64,000 nucleotides of DNA, from contig NZ_LZZT01000037.1 of NCBI RefSeq assembly GCF_014170305.1, positions 84,008-148,007 on the forward strand. The letters run 5' to 3'. The notes under the pieces are model-generated. The model ran no database searches. It saw only the letters and a program-made list of their open reading frames with translations, and was not told the origin of the DNA. The position numbers were made by a program, and so were the translations under genes. Source of the stretch: Achromobacter sp. UMC71 (GTDB lineage Bacteria > Pseudomonadota > Gammaproteobacteria > Burkholderiales > Burkholderiaceae_B). This document shows, one piece after another, positions 26,937 to 37,230 of the stretch (the stretch's first letter is position 1; each line of letters opens with the position of its first letter).

Positions 26937-27727
26937 TCCAACTACAGGCCACCGACCTGATCATCGCGTCGCTGCTGGTAGTGCTGTCGGCGGGCATTTC
27001 CTTCGCGTTGCGGCTGAACCTGCAGCGCCAGGTGCTATGGGCCGCGCTGCGTACGGTGGTGCAGTTGCTGCTGGTGGGCCACATCCTGCGCATCGTGTTC
27101 GCCCACGCGGCGCCCTGGCTGACCGCCCTGGTCGTGGCGGTAATGATGGCGCTGGCGGCCCGCGAGGTCGCCGCCCGCCCCAAGGCGCGCCTGACCGGCC
27201 ACGGCAATGGCTACGTCGGCACCATGGCCGTGGTCGCCACCACCGTCATCACCGCGCTCTTCATCCTGTCCACCGCGCTGCGGCCCGAACCCTGGTACGA
27301 CCCCCGCTACACCATCGCGCTGGTCGGCATCGTGCTGGGCAGCGTGCTCAACGCCGCCAGCCTGGCGCTGGACGGCGTGCTGTCCGGCGTGCGGCGGGAA
27401 AAACTCGCCATCGAGGCCCGGCTGTCGCTGGGCGCCACGGCGCACCAGGCGTTCGCCTCGTTGCTGCGCGAGTCCGTGCGCCGCGGCATCGTGCCCAGCA
27501 TCAACCAGATGTCGGCGGCGGGCATCATCACGCTGCCCGGCATCATGACCGGCCAGATCATTGCCGGCATGGACCCTATCGACGCCGCCAAGTACCAGAT
27601 CCTGCTGATGTTCCTGCTGTGCGGCGCCAGCGGCATGGCCGCCATGGGCGCGGCCTACGGCGCTATGTGCCGCCTGACGGACGAGCGCGGGCGGCTGCGG
27701 CTGGACCGGCTGAACGCGGACAACTAG
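26927..27727 (+). CDS. fetB: FetB-like iron exporter membrane subunit (YbbM)
   Basis: A 266-residue UPF0014/FetB membrane protein with about seven hydrophobic segments. The family block RLSLGATAHQAF...LRESVRRGIVPSINQ, followed by GIITLPGIMTGQI, is well conserved. Overlap with fetA shows a single operon. Its position back-to-back with siderophore synthesis suggests a balance between iron import and export. Confidence 0.88.
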   Translation: MDVIQLQATDLIIASLLVVLSAGISFALRLNLQRQVLWAALRTVVQLLLVGHILRIVFAHAAPWLTALVVAVMMALAAREVAARPKARLTGHGNGYVGTMAVVATTVITALFILSTALRPEPWYDPRYTIALVGIVLGSVLNAASLALDGVLSGVRREKLAIEARLSLGATAHQAFASLLRESVRRGIVPSINQMSAAGIITLPGIMTGQIIAGMDPIDAAKYQILLMFLLCGASGMAAMGAAYGAMCRLTDERGRLRLDRLNADN

Positions 27728-27917
27728 GCGGCGCCGCTTCCGGGGGAACGTCCGGGCGCGGGCCGTCACGGGCCGCGGCCCGACGTCGACCGCGTCATGC
27801 CCCTGGATCGATGGCGGCCGGCGCCAATTCGATGAAATATCAACGGGCCTTACGGCATACTGCGGGTCAGACTTGAAGGCCGGCGCCGCCGGCCCCCGCA
27901 CAGGAAGCCGAATCCGC

Positions 27918-28562
27918 ATGAGTATTCCCGAGATGTTCGCCTGGTTGACCAGCGAGCAGGGCCTGATGGCCCTCTTGGCGCAGAACTGGGTGCTGGGCAC
28001 CTGCATCATCGCCGCCATCATCTTCATCGAAACCGGGCTGGTGGTCATGCCGTTCCTGCCGGGCGATTCGCTGTTGTTCGCCGCCGGCGCCTTCCTGGGC
28101 CTGGCTGGCATCGACCCCATCGTCTCGCTGGCGGTCATCACCGCCGCCGCCATCGCGGGCGATGCGCTCAATTACGCCATCGCCTCGTCCCGATGGGGCC
28201 AGAAGCTGGCCCACAGCCGCTGGGTCAAGCCCGGCCACCTGGAGCGCGCACGTTCCTATTTCGCCCGCTATGGCGCCATGACCATCACGGTCGCGCGCTT
28301 CGTGCCCATCGTGCGCACGCTGGCCCCGTTCGTGGCCGGCCTGTCGCAAATGCCGCGCCGTACCTTCTTCGCCTACAACGTGATCGGCGGCGTGGCCTGG
28401 TGCGGCTCGATGATATTGGCGGGGTACTGGCTGGGCTCGATTCCCTGGGTGCGAACCAACCTGCACTGGGTGTCTGTCATCATCATCGGGCTGTCCTTGA
28501 TTCCCGTGGCCTTGCAGTGGCTGCATCTGCGGCGCGCGCGCAAGCTGGCATCGCAAAGCTAG
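27918..28562 (+). CDS. DedA-family membrane protein
   Basis: A 214-residue DedA/VTT-domain protein with about five membrane segments. Typical motifs: IFIETGLVVMPFLPGDSLLF near residue 35, GDALNYAIA with the acidic residue, FARYGAMTITVARFVPIVRT (R and P essential in the family) and NVIGGVAWC. DedA proteins act as lipid flippases or in proton-motive-force homeostasis. I chose ATG 27918 over the frame opening at 27873, which adds a Pro/Gly stretch. The stop codon touches the left arm of the palindromic element. Confidence 0.85.
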   Translation: MSIPEMFAWLTSEQGLMALLAQNWVLGTCIIAAIIFIETGLVVMPFLPGDSLLFAAGAFLGLAGIDPIVSLAVITAAAIAGDALNYAIASSRWGQKLAHSRWVKPGHLERARSYFARYGAMTITVARFVPIVRTLAPFVAGLSQMPRRTFFAYNVIGGVAWCGSMILAGYWLGSIPWVRTNLHWVSVIIIGLSLIPVALQWLHLRRARKLASQS

Positions 28563-28828
28563 GGCCTGTTCACACTAGAAGGCGCCTCGCACAGGCCGGT
28601 AATCGGGCGCCAGGCTAGGCGCGGTCGCCGCCGCGTGGCTGTGCCACGCAAGGTGAGCGCAACGACGCCTGGCGCCCGATTACCGGCCTGCCCGAAGGGT
28701 GAGTACCCAAATGAGCGCCTCTCAGCGTTGCGAATGCTCGCCGGGGGCCGGCCACGACTGCGCTTCGCGCCTTGATAGTCACTCATTTGGGTACTCATGC
28801 GAGGCGCCTTCTAGTGTGAACAGGCCCT
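28561..28828. repeat. 268-bp palindromic element, three-way-junction architecture (MITE-like)
   Basis: Perfect 31-bp terminal inverted repeats (28561-28591 and 28798-28828) enclose two further perfect inverted repeats side by side: 24 bp (28592-28615 with 28667-28690) and 15 bp (28701-28715 with 28782-28796). A 7-bp stem with loop TGT (28633-28649) lies in the first loop. The arms abut almost without gaps, so one strand can fold into a closed three-way junction. It encodes no plausible protein. The stop codon of the DedA gene overlaps its left tip. Confidence 0.85.
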
Positions 28829-28876
28829 AGGCCGCCCCTGCGCCGCCCGCGCCATTGATGCGCTGGCGGACATGAA

Positions 28877-28910
28877 AAAGCCGGCGGTCCCTGACGGGGC
28901 CGCCGGCTTT
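28877..28910 (-). terminator. Intrinsic terminator of icd
   Basis: AAAGCCGGCGG (28877-28887) and CCGCCGGCTTT (28900-28910) form an 11-bp stem. Read on the minus strand it ends in a T-run (CTTTTTC), 37 bp after the icd stop. Confidence 0.85.
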
Positions 28911-28946
28911 ATCGCACCTGGGCCTGATGGCCCGGCGCGCAGGCGC

Positions 28947-31630
<2,684 letters not shown>

Positions 31631-32431
31631 ATGCGGTTTGGCAATCTGATGTTCGACCCGATGTTCCGCTACGCCAACCGTGACGATGGCAAGACACTCC
31701 ACTTCACCCCGCTCGAAAGCGCGGCGCTGTCGGTCCTGACCGCGAACGCGGGCCAGATCGTGCCGCGCCAGCGGCTGCTGGACGCCGCCCAGCGCGGCGA
31801 GGCCGATGCGCTGGAGCGCAGCGTCGACCTGCTGGTCAACCGCCTGCGCACCAAGCTGGGCGATGCGGCACGCACGCCGCGCTTCATCGCCACCAGCTAC
31901 GGCGAGGGCTACCGCTGGATCGCGGCGCTCGCGCCGGAACCCGACGATGACGTCTACGTGGCGATCTGCCCGGCGGCCGGCCCGGCGGCCTTGCGGTCCG
32001 AGCCCCGCGTACGGGCTTTCCTGGCGGACCTGGCCGACGCCTTGCGCGCGCGGCTGCCCAGCGAGCGCGGCGTGCGCCTGTTGCCTGCCGCGGCGGCCAA
32101 TGGCGCGGACGCCCCGTTCCGGATCGAAGTAGGGCTGCGGCAGGATCCGGCGGGCGTGCATTGCGCCGTGGTACTACGTGCGGCCGTCAGTGGCGCCTCG
32201 CTGCGCGCCGAACGCTGGACCATCGCGCCGGGCGACCAGGCCGGCGCGGCCCGCACGGCCGCCGCCACCTTTGCCGCGTCCATCAAGAGCGATATCTGGC
32301 GCACCGTGGCCAATGCCGGCGACTTGGCCGGTCCGACCGACGAGCCCGTGGAATTGCGCCGGCATCGCGCCGCCGTACTGCTGCCGCGCACTGCGCAGAC
32401 CTGGCTGGAATCGAAACGAAACGGACGCTGA
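31631..32431 (+). CDS. OmpR-type winged-helix protein without receiver domain
   Basis: A 266-residue protein. Residues 1-100 form an OmpR/PhoB C-terminal-like winged helix (FTPLESAALSVLTANAGQIVPRQRL, RSVDLLVNRLRTKLGD, FIATSYGEGYRWI). The C-terminal 160 residues are unknown and alternate alpha/beta, with no membrane segment, so it is not a CadC/ToxR-type sensor. I chose ATG 31631 because AGGAAGA lies just before it; an ATG at 31577 extends the frame by 18 codons. The convergent neighbour encodes a small receiver-like protein, which may be its lost sensing half. Confidence 0.7.
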   Translation: MRFGNLMFDPMFRYANRDDGKTLHFTPLESAALSVLTANAGQIVPRQRLLDAAQRGEADALERSVDLLVNRLRTKLGDAARTPRFIATSYGEGYRWIAALAPEPDDDVYVAICPAAGPAALRSEPRVRAFLADLADALRARLPSERGVRLLPAAAANGADAPFRIEVGLRQDPAGVHCAVVLRAAVSGASLRAERWTIAPGDQAGAARTAAATFAASIKSDIWRTVANAGDLAGPTDEPVELRRHRAAVLLPRTAQTWLESKRNGR

Positions 32432-32520
32432 ATGCCAGGTGTTCCTGATGGCGCCCAAGTGCACCACCGGAAGACGAAACCCACTAGGACGGCTGTTCCC
32501 GTGCCCGCTTGCTGCGGCCT

Positions 32521-32892
32521 TCAATCCGTCAGCGGGCTGGGCGTCAGCGCCTTGACGACCGCCATGATGTCGTCGGGCGAGGCCGACGACGGCAGGCACC
32601 TGTCTATGCCGGCAAGCCGCGGCGGCGTGCCGGCGCCAGGCTCAAGCAGGACGATCACGCCCGACAGATACGGGCTGCACGGCACCGTGAACAGCCTGTC
32701 CAGCCATTCGGCGTGGCCTTGCACCAGCAGGTAGTGCCTGCCGTGCAATGAAAAGCCCGCGCGTAGTTGCGCTTCGGTTTCCACATAGAGCGCCACCTGC
32801 GCCTGGTCTGCGATGGACCGCGCCAGGACAGCGGCTTGCCCGATGGTCTGCGCATGGACGTGCACGTGAAGGCCAAACAGCCGTTGACTCAT
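32521..32892 (-). CDS. Small receiver-like protein, 123 aa
   Basis: A soluble protein beginning MSQRLFGLHVHVHAQT. Its length and the final RCLPSSASPDDIMAVVKAL, which looks like the last helix of a CheY receiver (compare KPF-DPEEL), suggest a degenerate receiver fold; the phosphoacceptor Asp and conserved Lys are not seen in place. It converges on the winged-helix gene 89 bp away. It could also be an unrelated alpha/beta protein. Resemblance is by eye. Confidence 0.5.
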   Translation of the reverse strand: MSQRLFGLHVHVHAQTIGQAAVLARSIADQAQVALYVETEAQLRAGFSLHGRHYLLVQGHAEWLDRLFTVPCSPYLSGVIVLLEPGAGTPPRLAGIDRCLPSSASPDDIMAVVKALTPSPLTD

Positions 32893-32974
32893 TGTCAGAA
32901 CCCCCGCCATAAGAGGCTGGAGTATGTGGCGAGGCGCGGCTGCGAACCATTAGACAATTCTCAAAATGGCGGAT

Positions 32975-33003
32975 TTGACAAATCTCCGGGCTTGGCGCAA
33001 TCT
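32975..33003 (+). promoter_or_regulatory. Candidate ilvA leader promoter
   Basis: A consensus -35 TTGACA (32975-32980) with a 17-bp spacer to a poor -10 CAATCT (32998-33003). Transcription would start near 33010, almost at the ATG of the leader peptide (33012), which has no clear ribosome site. If correct, the leader peptide is read from a leaderless or nearly leaderless mRNA. Confidence 0.4.
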
Positions 33004-33011
33004 TGCGGCCT

Positions 33012-33074
33012 ATGACTTCCCGCGCCGTCCGCATTTCGCTGATTATTACCATCATTCCGAGAATGGTGGGTTAG
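33012..33074 (+). CDS. ilvA leader peptide (20 aa, Ile-rich)
   Basis: A 20-codon ORF with core ISLIITIIP: five isoleucine codons (four ATT, one ATC), one threonine and one leucine in nine residues. It stands 99 bp before ilvA, the first enzyme of isoleucine synthesis. Low charged Ile-tRNA would stall the ribosome on 33042-33056. The stop TAG (33072-33074) overlaps RNA segment 2 of the attenuator, so a ribosome that finishes covers that segment. There is no coding role beyond control. Confidence 0.8.
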   Translation: MTSRAVRISLIITIIPRMVG

Positions 33075-33124
33075 CGCACGACCGCAGTCAGTCAAACGAA
33101 CCCGCCCCACGAGGCGGGTTTTTT
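33049..33124 (+). promoter_or_regulatory. Transcription attenuator of ilvA
   Basis: Four segments give two exclusive folds. 1:2 pause hairpin: 33049-33056 with 33062-33069 (8 bp, one G-U). 2:3 antiterminator: 33065-33072 with 33099-33106 (8 bp, one G-U). 3:4 terminator: AACCCGCC 33099-33106 with GGCGGGTT 33113-33120, loop CCACGA, ending in six T (33119-33124). Segment 1 lies on the Ile codons. Stalling there frees segment 2 for the antiterminator; completion of the peptide hides segment 2 and lets the terminator form. Confidence 0.85.
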
Positions 33125-33173
33125 GTTGCCGCCTCTGCCGGGCGCCTTGCTTTCCCCGCCGCAGAGATCCGCC

Positions 33174-34748
33174 ATGCAACAACCGCAAGCCGCCAACGAT
33201 ACCGACACTTTCGCCCAGGGCCATGCCGCGCCCATGGAATACCTGCGCCAGATCCTGACCGCGCGGGTCTACGACATCGCCCGCGAGACCGAGCTGGACC
33301 CGGCCCTGGGCCTGTCGCGGCGTCTGGGCAACCGCGTGCACTTCAAGCGCGAAGACAACCAGCCGGTGTTTTCCTTCAAGGTGCGCGGCGCCTACAACAA
33401 GATGCGCAACACGCCGCAGGTGGCGCTGGACCGGGGCGTCATCACCGCGTCGGCCGGCAACCACGCGCAGGGCGTGGCGATTTCGGCCGCGAAACTGGGC
33501 GTGCGCGCCACCATCGTGGTGCCGCAGACCGCGCCCCAGGTCAAGGTGGACGCTGTACGCGCCCACGGCGGCCCGACCGTGCAGGTGGTGCTGGCGGGCG
33601 ATTCCTACAGCGACGCCTACGCCCATGCGCAGACGCTGGCGGCCGAGCAGAACCTGACCTTCATCCCCGCATTCGACGATCCCTACGTGATCGCCGGCCA
33701 GGGCACCGTGGGCATGGAAATCCTGCGCCAGCATCCGGGCGGCCTGGACGCGGTGTTCGTGCCCATCGGCGGGGGCAGCCTGGCGGCGGGCGTGTCGGTG
33801 TACCTGAAGGCGGTGGCGCCGCAGGTCAAGGTGATCGGCGTGCAGATCGCCGATTCCTGCGCCATGGCCCAGTCCATCGAGGCCGGCGAGCGGGTCAACC
33901 TGGCCGAAGTGGGGCTGTTCTCGGACGGTACCGCGGTCAAGCTGGTGGGCGAGGAGACTTTCCGCCTGTGCCGTGAATTCCTCGACGAGGTGCTGTTGGT
34001 TGACACTGACGCGGTCTGCGCGGCCATCAAGGATGTGTTCCTGGATACGCGCAGCGTGCTGGAGCCGGCCGGCGCGCTGGCGGTGGCGGGGCTGAAGCAG
34101 TATGTGGAGCGCGAAGGCGCGCAGGGGCAGGGGCTGGTGGCGATTACGTCAGGCGCCAACATGAACTTCGACCGACTGCGCTTCGTGGCGGACCGGGCCG
34201 AGGTCGGCGAGGCGCGCGAGGCCGTATTCGCGGTGACGGTGCCCGAGGAACGCGGCAGCTTTCGGCGCTTCTGCGAGGTGATCGGCCAGCGCAGCGTGAC
34301 CGAATTCAATTACCGCATCGCCGATGCGCGCACCGCCCGCATCTTCGTCAGCGTGCAGATCGGACGCCGCGGCGAGGCGGCCGAGATCATGCAGGCGCTG
34401 ACGGAACAAGGTTTCGCGGTCAGCGACCTGAGCCACAACGAGGTGTCCAAGCAGCACATCCGTTATATGGTGGGCGGGCGTTCGCCCCTGGCGGGCGGCG
34501 AACGGCTGTTCCGCTTTGAATTTCCCGAGCGTCCCGGCGCGCTGATGACGTTCCTGTCGGCCATGGCGCCCAACTGGAACATCAGCCTGTTCCACTACCG
34601 CGCCCAAGGGGCGGACTTCAGTTCGGTGCTGGTGGGCATCCAGGCGCCGCTGGCCGATGACGCGGCGCTGGACCGGTTCCTGGTGCAGCTGGGTTATGCG
34701 CATTGGGAAGAGACGGCAAACGAGGCGTACCGGCAGTTCCTGGTGTAA
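33174..34748 (+). CDS. ilvA: Biosynthetic threonine ammonia-lyase
   Basis: A 524-residue PLP enzyme that converts threonine to 2-oxobutyrate, the first committed step to isoleucine. The PLP lysine is Lys69 in SFKVRGAYNKM; the phosphate-binding loop is GGGSLAAG. The C-terminal 200 residues hold two ACT-like regulatory subdomains (AVTVPEERGSFRRFCEVIG, RFEFPERPGALMTFL), which in E. coli bind isoleucine. ATG 33174 is chosen over ATG 33123, which would lie just after the terminator and add a Pro-rich stretch. Expression is controlled by the upstream attenuator. Confidence 0.93.
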   Translation: MQQPQAANDTDTFAQGHAAPMEYLRQILTARVYDIARETELDPALGLSRRLGNRVHFKREDNQPVFSFKVRGAYNKMRNTPQVALDRGVITASAGNHAQGVAISAAKLGVRATIVVPQTAPQVKVDAVRAHGGPTVQVVLAGDSYSDAYAHAQTLAAEQNLTFIPAFDDPYVIAGQGTVGMEILRQHPGGLDAVFVPIGGGSLAAGVSVYLKAVAPQVKVIGVQIADSCAMAQSIEAGERVNLAEVGLFSDGTAVKLVGEETFRLCREFLDEVLLVDTDAVCAAIKDVFLDTRSVLEPAGALAVAGLKQYVEREGAQGQGLVAITSGANMNFDRLRFVADRAEVGEAREAVFAVTVPEERGSFRRFCEVIGQRSVTEFNYRIADARTARIFVSVQIGRRGEAAEIMQALTEQGFAVSDLSHNEVSKQHIRYMVGGRSPLAGGERLFRFEFPERPGALMTFLSAMAPNWNISLFHYRAQGADFSSVLVGIQAPLADDAALDRFLVQLGYAHWEETANEAYRQFLV

Positions 34749-34822
34749 GTGTCAGGCGCCGGCTGGAGCGGCCGCCATGGGATGGCCCCGGCGGCACCAG
34801 GCCAGCCGGGCCGTGGCCGCTT

Positions 34823-35752
34823 TCAGGCCGGTGTGCAATGGGGTTTGTGCGGCAGTTCCACGCCGGGCGTCATGCGCAGCGTGGCCTTGCCCGGCGGGCC
34901 CGGCGTGAATCGCAGGGCCTTGGCACGCCAGGCGGGCAGGTCTTCGTAGGGCACGTCGATCTTGCTGCTGACGCTTGAACTGCCAGGGTCGAACTGCATC
35001 GCCGGCAATTGCTGGCAGGTGTCTTTTGCCTCCCAGCGCGCCAGCTCGCGGCCGTCGGCCAGACGCACCACACGGAACGCGGTGGGCGTGGGCACGAACT
35101 TGGTCACGGCGGGCACGATCTGCATATAGCCATACGCGTCCTTGACGCGCTTGGTCGGTTCGATCTCGATGACCTTGGACCCGGCCGGCACCGCCAGGTA
35201 GGCCACGTCGCCGTCGATGTCCAGCAGCCGGCCTGGGCCCAGGTTGTTGGCCTGCAGGGGCGCGTGGCGGATCAGCACGGTTTCGTTCCACGCGGTTTCG
35301 ACGCGGGTCCAGCCGGGCAGGCGCGCGTCCAGAAAGCGCGTGACCTGGACCTTGTTGCGGCCGGGGTCTTTCGAGACGTCCACGCGCTGCGCGCGCAGCG
35401 AGCCGTTGACCACCTGCAAATGCGCCAGCACGGTATCGGCGCTGCCGCTGGTGAAGAACGCCAGCACGCCGGCGCCGTCCAGCGCCATCGCGCCGTTGGG
35501 GCAATAGAAGGCGCGCCGCGGCGGCCCGTTGCCGTCGGGGTACAGCAGATCGGTGACGTCGTTACCGCAAAGCGTTTTGCCCTGGAACGTGATGGCGGTG
35601 GCGCGGGTATGCTGGCGCTGGCCAGTGTTCCAGTCCTGCCGGCTGCCCGCGCTGACCTCGACCACCAGGCCATCGCGGTTGTACACGGTGTCCGCTGCGG
35701 CCGAGGCGCCCAGCAGGGAAAGGATCAGGATCAGCGCGCGGCGGGCTCTCAT
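34823..35752 (-). CDS. Secreted hypothetical protein, 309 aa
   Basis: A 309-residue protein with a clear signal peptide (RRALILILSLLGASAAA, cleavage near residue 20) and no membrane segment after it, so periplasmic or outer-membrane associated. I recognise no domain. It has several beta-rich repeats and a few cysteines (TLCGNDVT, FYCPNGAM, DTCQQLP) that could form disulfides. It converges on ilvA with a 74-bp gap. No function proposed. Confidence 0.65.
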   Translation of the reverse strand: MRARRALILILSLLGASAAADTVYNRDGLVVEVSAGSRQDWNTGQRQHTRATAITFQGKTLCGNDVTDLLYPDGNGPPRRAFYCPNGAMALDGAGVLAFFTSGSADTVLAHLQVVNGSLRAQRVDVSKDPGRNKVQVTRFLDARLPGWTRVETAWNETVLIRHAPLQANNLGPGRLLDIDGDVAYLAVPAGSKVIEIEPTKRVKDAYGYMQIVPAVTKFVPTPTAFRVVRLADGRELARWEAKDTCQQLPAMQFDPGSSSVSSKIDVPYEDLPAWRAKALRFTPGPPGKATLRMTPGVELPHKPHCTPA

Positions 35753-35826
35753 CGTCAGGTGTTCCTTTGGCGTGTCGGCGGTCAACGGAGCCTTGAATAT
35801 ATACCGGGCGGTGGAGGGGCCATCGG

Positions 35827-35854
35827 GCCCAGGCCATCGCGCCCAGGCCATCGC
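35827..35854. repeat. 14-bp tandem duplication
   Basis: Two exact copies of gcccaggccatcgc side by side, followed by a partial third (gcctgg), in the gap between the secreted protein and the ABC ATPase. Possible polymerase-slippage product. Confidence 0.6.
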
Positions 35855-35899
35855 GCCTGGATCATTCGCCCCGGTCGATCCCGTTGGCCCGGCCCGCGT

Positions 35900-36721
35900 T
35901 CAGGCCAGCCCGTCCACGTGCACCTGCGGCTGGCCTTGCGGGCAGCGTTCCACCCGCGCCCGCACGCCATAGGCGCGCCGCAGCGTGCCGGGCGTGACGA
36001 CCTCCTGCGGCGGGCCTTCGGCCAACAGCGCGCCGCCATGCAGCAGCAACGCGCGGTCGGCGTGGCGCAGGGCGATGTTCAGGTCATGCAGCACCACCAA
36101 GGTGATCAGCCCGTGCAGGGCGGTTTGCCGCCGTAGCACATCCATGACGTGGAACTGGTAGTTCAGGTCCAGCGCGGACAAGGGTTCGTCCAGCAGCAAC
36201 AGGCGCGGCCGGCGCACCAGCGCCTGCGCCAGCGAGGCCAGCTGCTTCTGGCCGCCCGACAGCTCATCCAGGTAGCGGCTGGCGAGCGGGCCGATGCCCA
36301 GCTCGGCCAATACGCGCATGGCCTCGGTCATCAGCGCGGCGCCCGTCTGGCCGTGACGGCCCGAGCGGGCCGCCACCAGCACCGATTCCAGCACCGTCAT
36401 GTGCACGCCTTTGGGCAGGGCCTGGGGCATGTACATGGCGTGCTCGGCGCGCTGCGCGGGCGGCAGGCGCGCAAAGTCCGCGCCGTCCAGCCGCAGCGTG
36501 CCGCCTTGCAGCGGGTTCAGGCCCGCCAGGGTCTTGAGCAGGGTGGACTTGCCGCTGCCGTTGGGCCCCAGCAGCGCCGTCAGCGTGGCCGCCGGCAGGG
36601 CTTTTACCTGCAGATTGCGCAGCACCGGCCGGCTGCCATAGCCCGCCGTCAGTCCGTGGATCTCCAGCATCGCGCCGTATCGGGCCGCCGCAGTGCGCGT
36701 GGCGATATCCCGTATGCCCAT
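35900..36721 (-). CDS. ABC transporter ATPase, iron/siderophore or B12 type
   Basis: A 273-residue ATPase with Walker A GPNGSGKST, Q-loop MPQALPKG, signature LSGGQKQLAS, Walker B LLLLDEPLSALDL and VVLHDLNIAL. ATG 36721 lies 4 bp after the azurin stop; an ATG at 36670 (MLEIHGLTAGYG) is where the family usually begins, and neither has a clear ribosome site. It is the last gene of a four-gene operon with binding protein, permease and azurin. Confidence 0.85.
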   Translation of the reverse strand: MGIRDIATRTAAARYGAMLEIHGLTAGYGSRPVLRNLQVKALPAATLTALLGPNGSGKSTLLKTLAGLNPLQGGTLRLDGADFARLPPAQRAEHAMYMPQALPKGVHMTVLESVLVAARSGRHGQTGAALMTEAMRVLAELGIGPLASRYLDELSGGQKQLASLAQALVRRPRLLLLDEPLSALDLNYQFHVMDVLRRQTALHGLITLVVLHDLNIALRHADRALLLHGGALLAEGPPQEVVTPGTLRRAYGVRARVERCPQGQPQVHVDGLA

Positions 36722-36725
36722 GGCG

Positions 36726-37199
36726 TCAGGGCTGCAGCGTCAGCGTGCCGCGCATGTGCTGGGCGTGCGCCGGAAACGAGCAATAGAAGGTGTACGACTG
36801 GCCGGCCGCCAGGCGGCTGACGGGGAAGGTCACCGTGGCGGTCTCGCCGCCGCCCAGCATCGGCGTCTTGGCCAGGACGCGCGCATCGCCCGGAGCCAGG
36901 AACTCGTGCGCCACGCCCGCCTTGATGCCATCCACCATCACCGCGTCGATGTCCTCGGTCTTGGTCAGCACCCAGTTGTGGCCGGCCTTTTCCTTGCTGT
37001 TCTTGCCGGTGTGGATCAGGCGCACCGTGAAGTCCTTGCAGGTCGATGGCACCACGATGTGGTTGGGCTCGAACTTCTTGCCGGGCTGGCCTTCGACGTC
37101 GATGGCGCAGGCGGCGGGGGCCGTGGCGGCGGGTTCGGCGGCATGGACGGCGCCGGCGGCGAGCAGGGCAGCCAGGGCCAGCGTGTAGCGATGTTGCAT
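36726..37199 (-). CDS. Azurin (blue copper protein)
   Basis: A 157-residue exported cupredoxin. The signal peptide ends near AVHAAEP. All azurin copper ligands can be placed: His in GHNWVL (His46 equivalent), and the loop YCSFPAHAQHM supplying Cys112, His117 and Met121. Two further cysteines (ACAID, TCKDF) fit the Cys3-Cys26 disulfide. Azurin is a periplasmic electron carrier. Here the gene lies between permease and ATPase of an ABC importer (31 and 4 bp gaps), which is unusual and suggests a link with copper or metal redox state. Confidence 0.9.
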   Translation of the reverse strand: MQHRYTLALAALLAAGAVHAAEPAATAPAACAIDVEGQPGKKFEPNHIVVPSTCKDFTVRLIHTGKNSKEKAGHNWVLTKTEDIDAVMVDGIKAGVAHEFLAPGDARVLAKTPMLGGGETATVTFPVSRLAAGQSYTFYCSFPAHAQHMRGTLTLQP

Positions 37200-37230
37200 G
37201 GGTAGGGGTCTCCGGGAGTCAACAGAAAGG

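Noticed and set aside
32966..33976. 336-residue ORF starting before ilvA
   Set aside because: It crosses the attenuator and runs out of frame through ilvA with a Gly/Arg/Ala-rich composition. The 20-codon leader peptide in another frame explains the region better.
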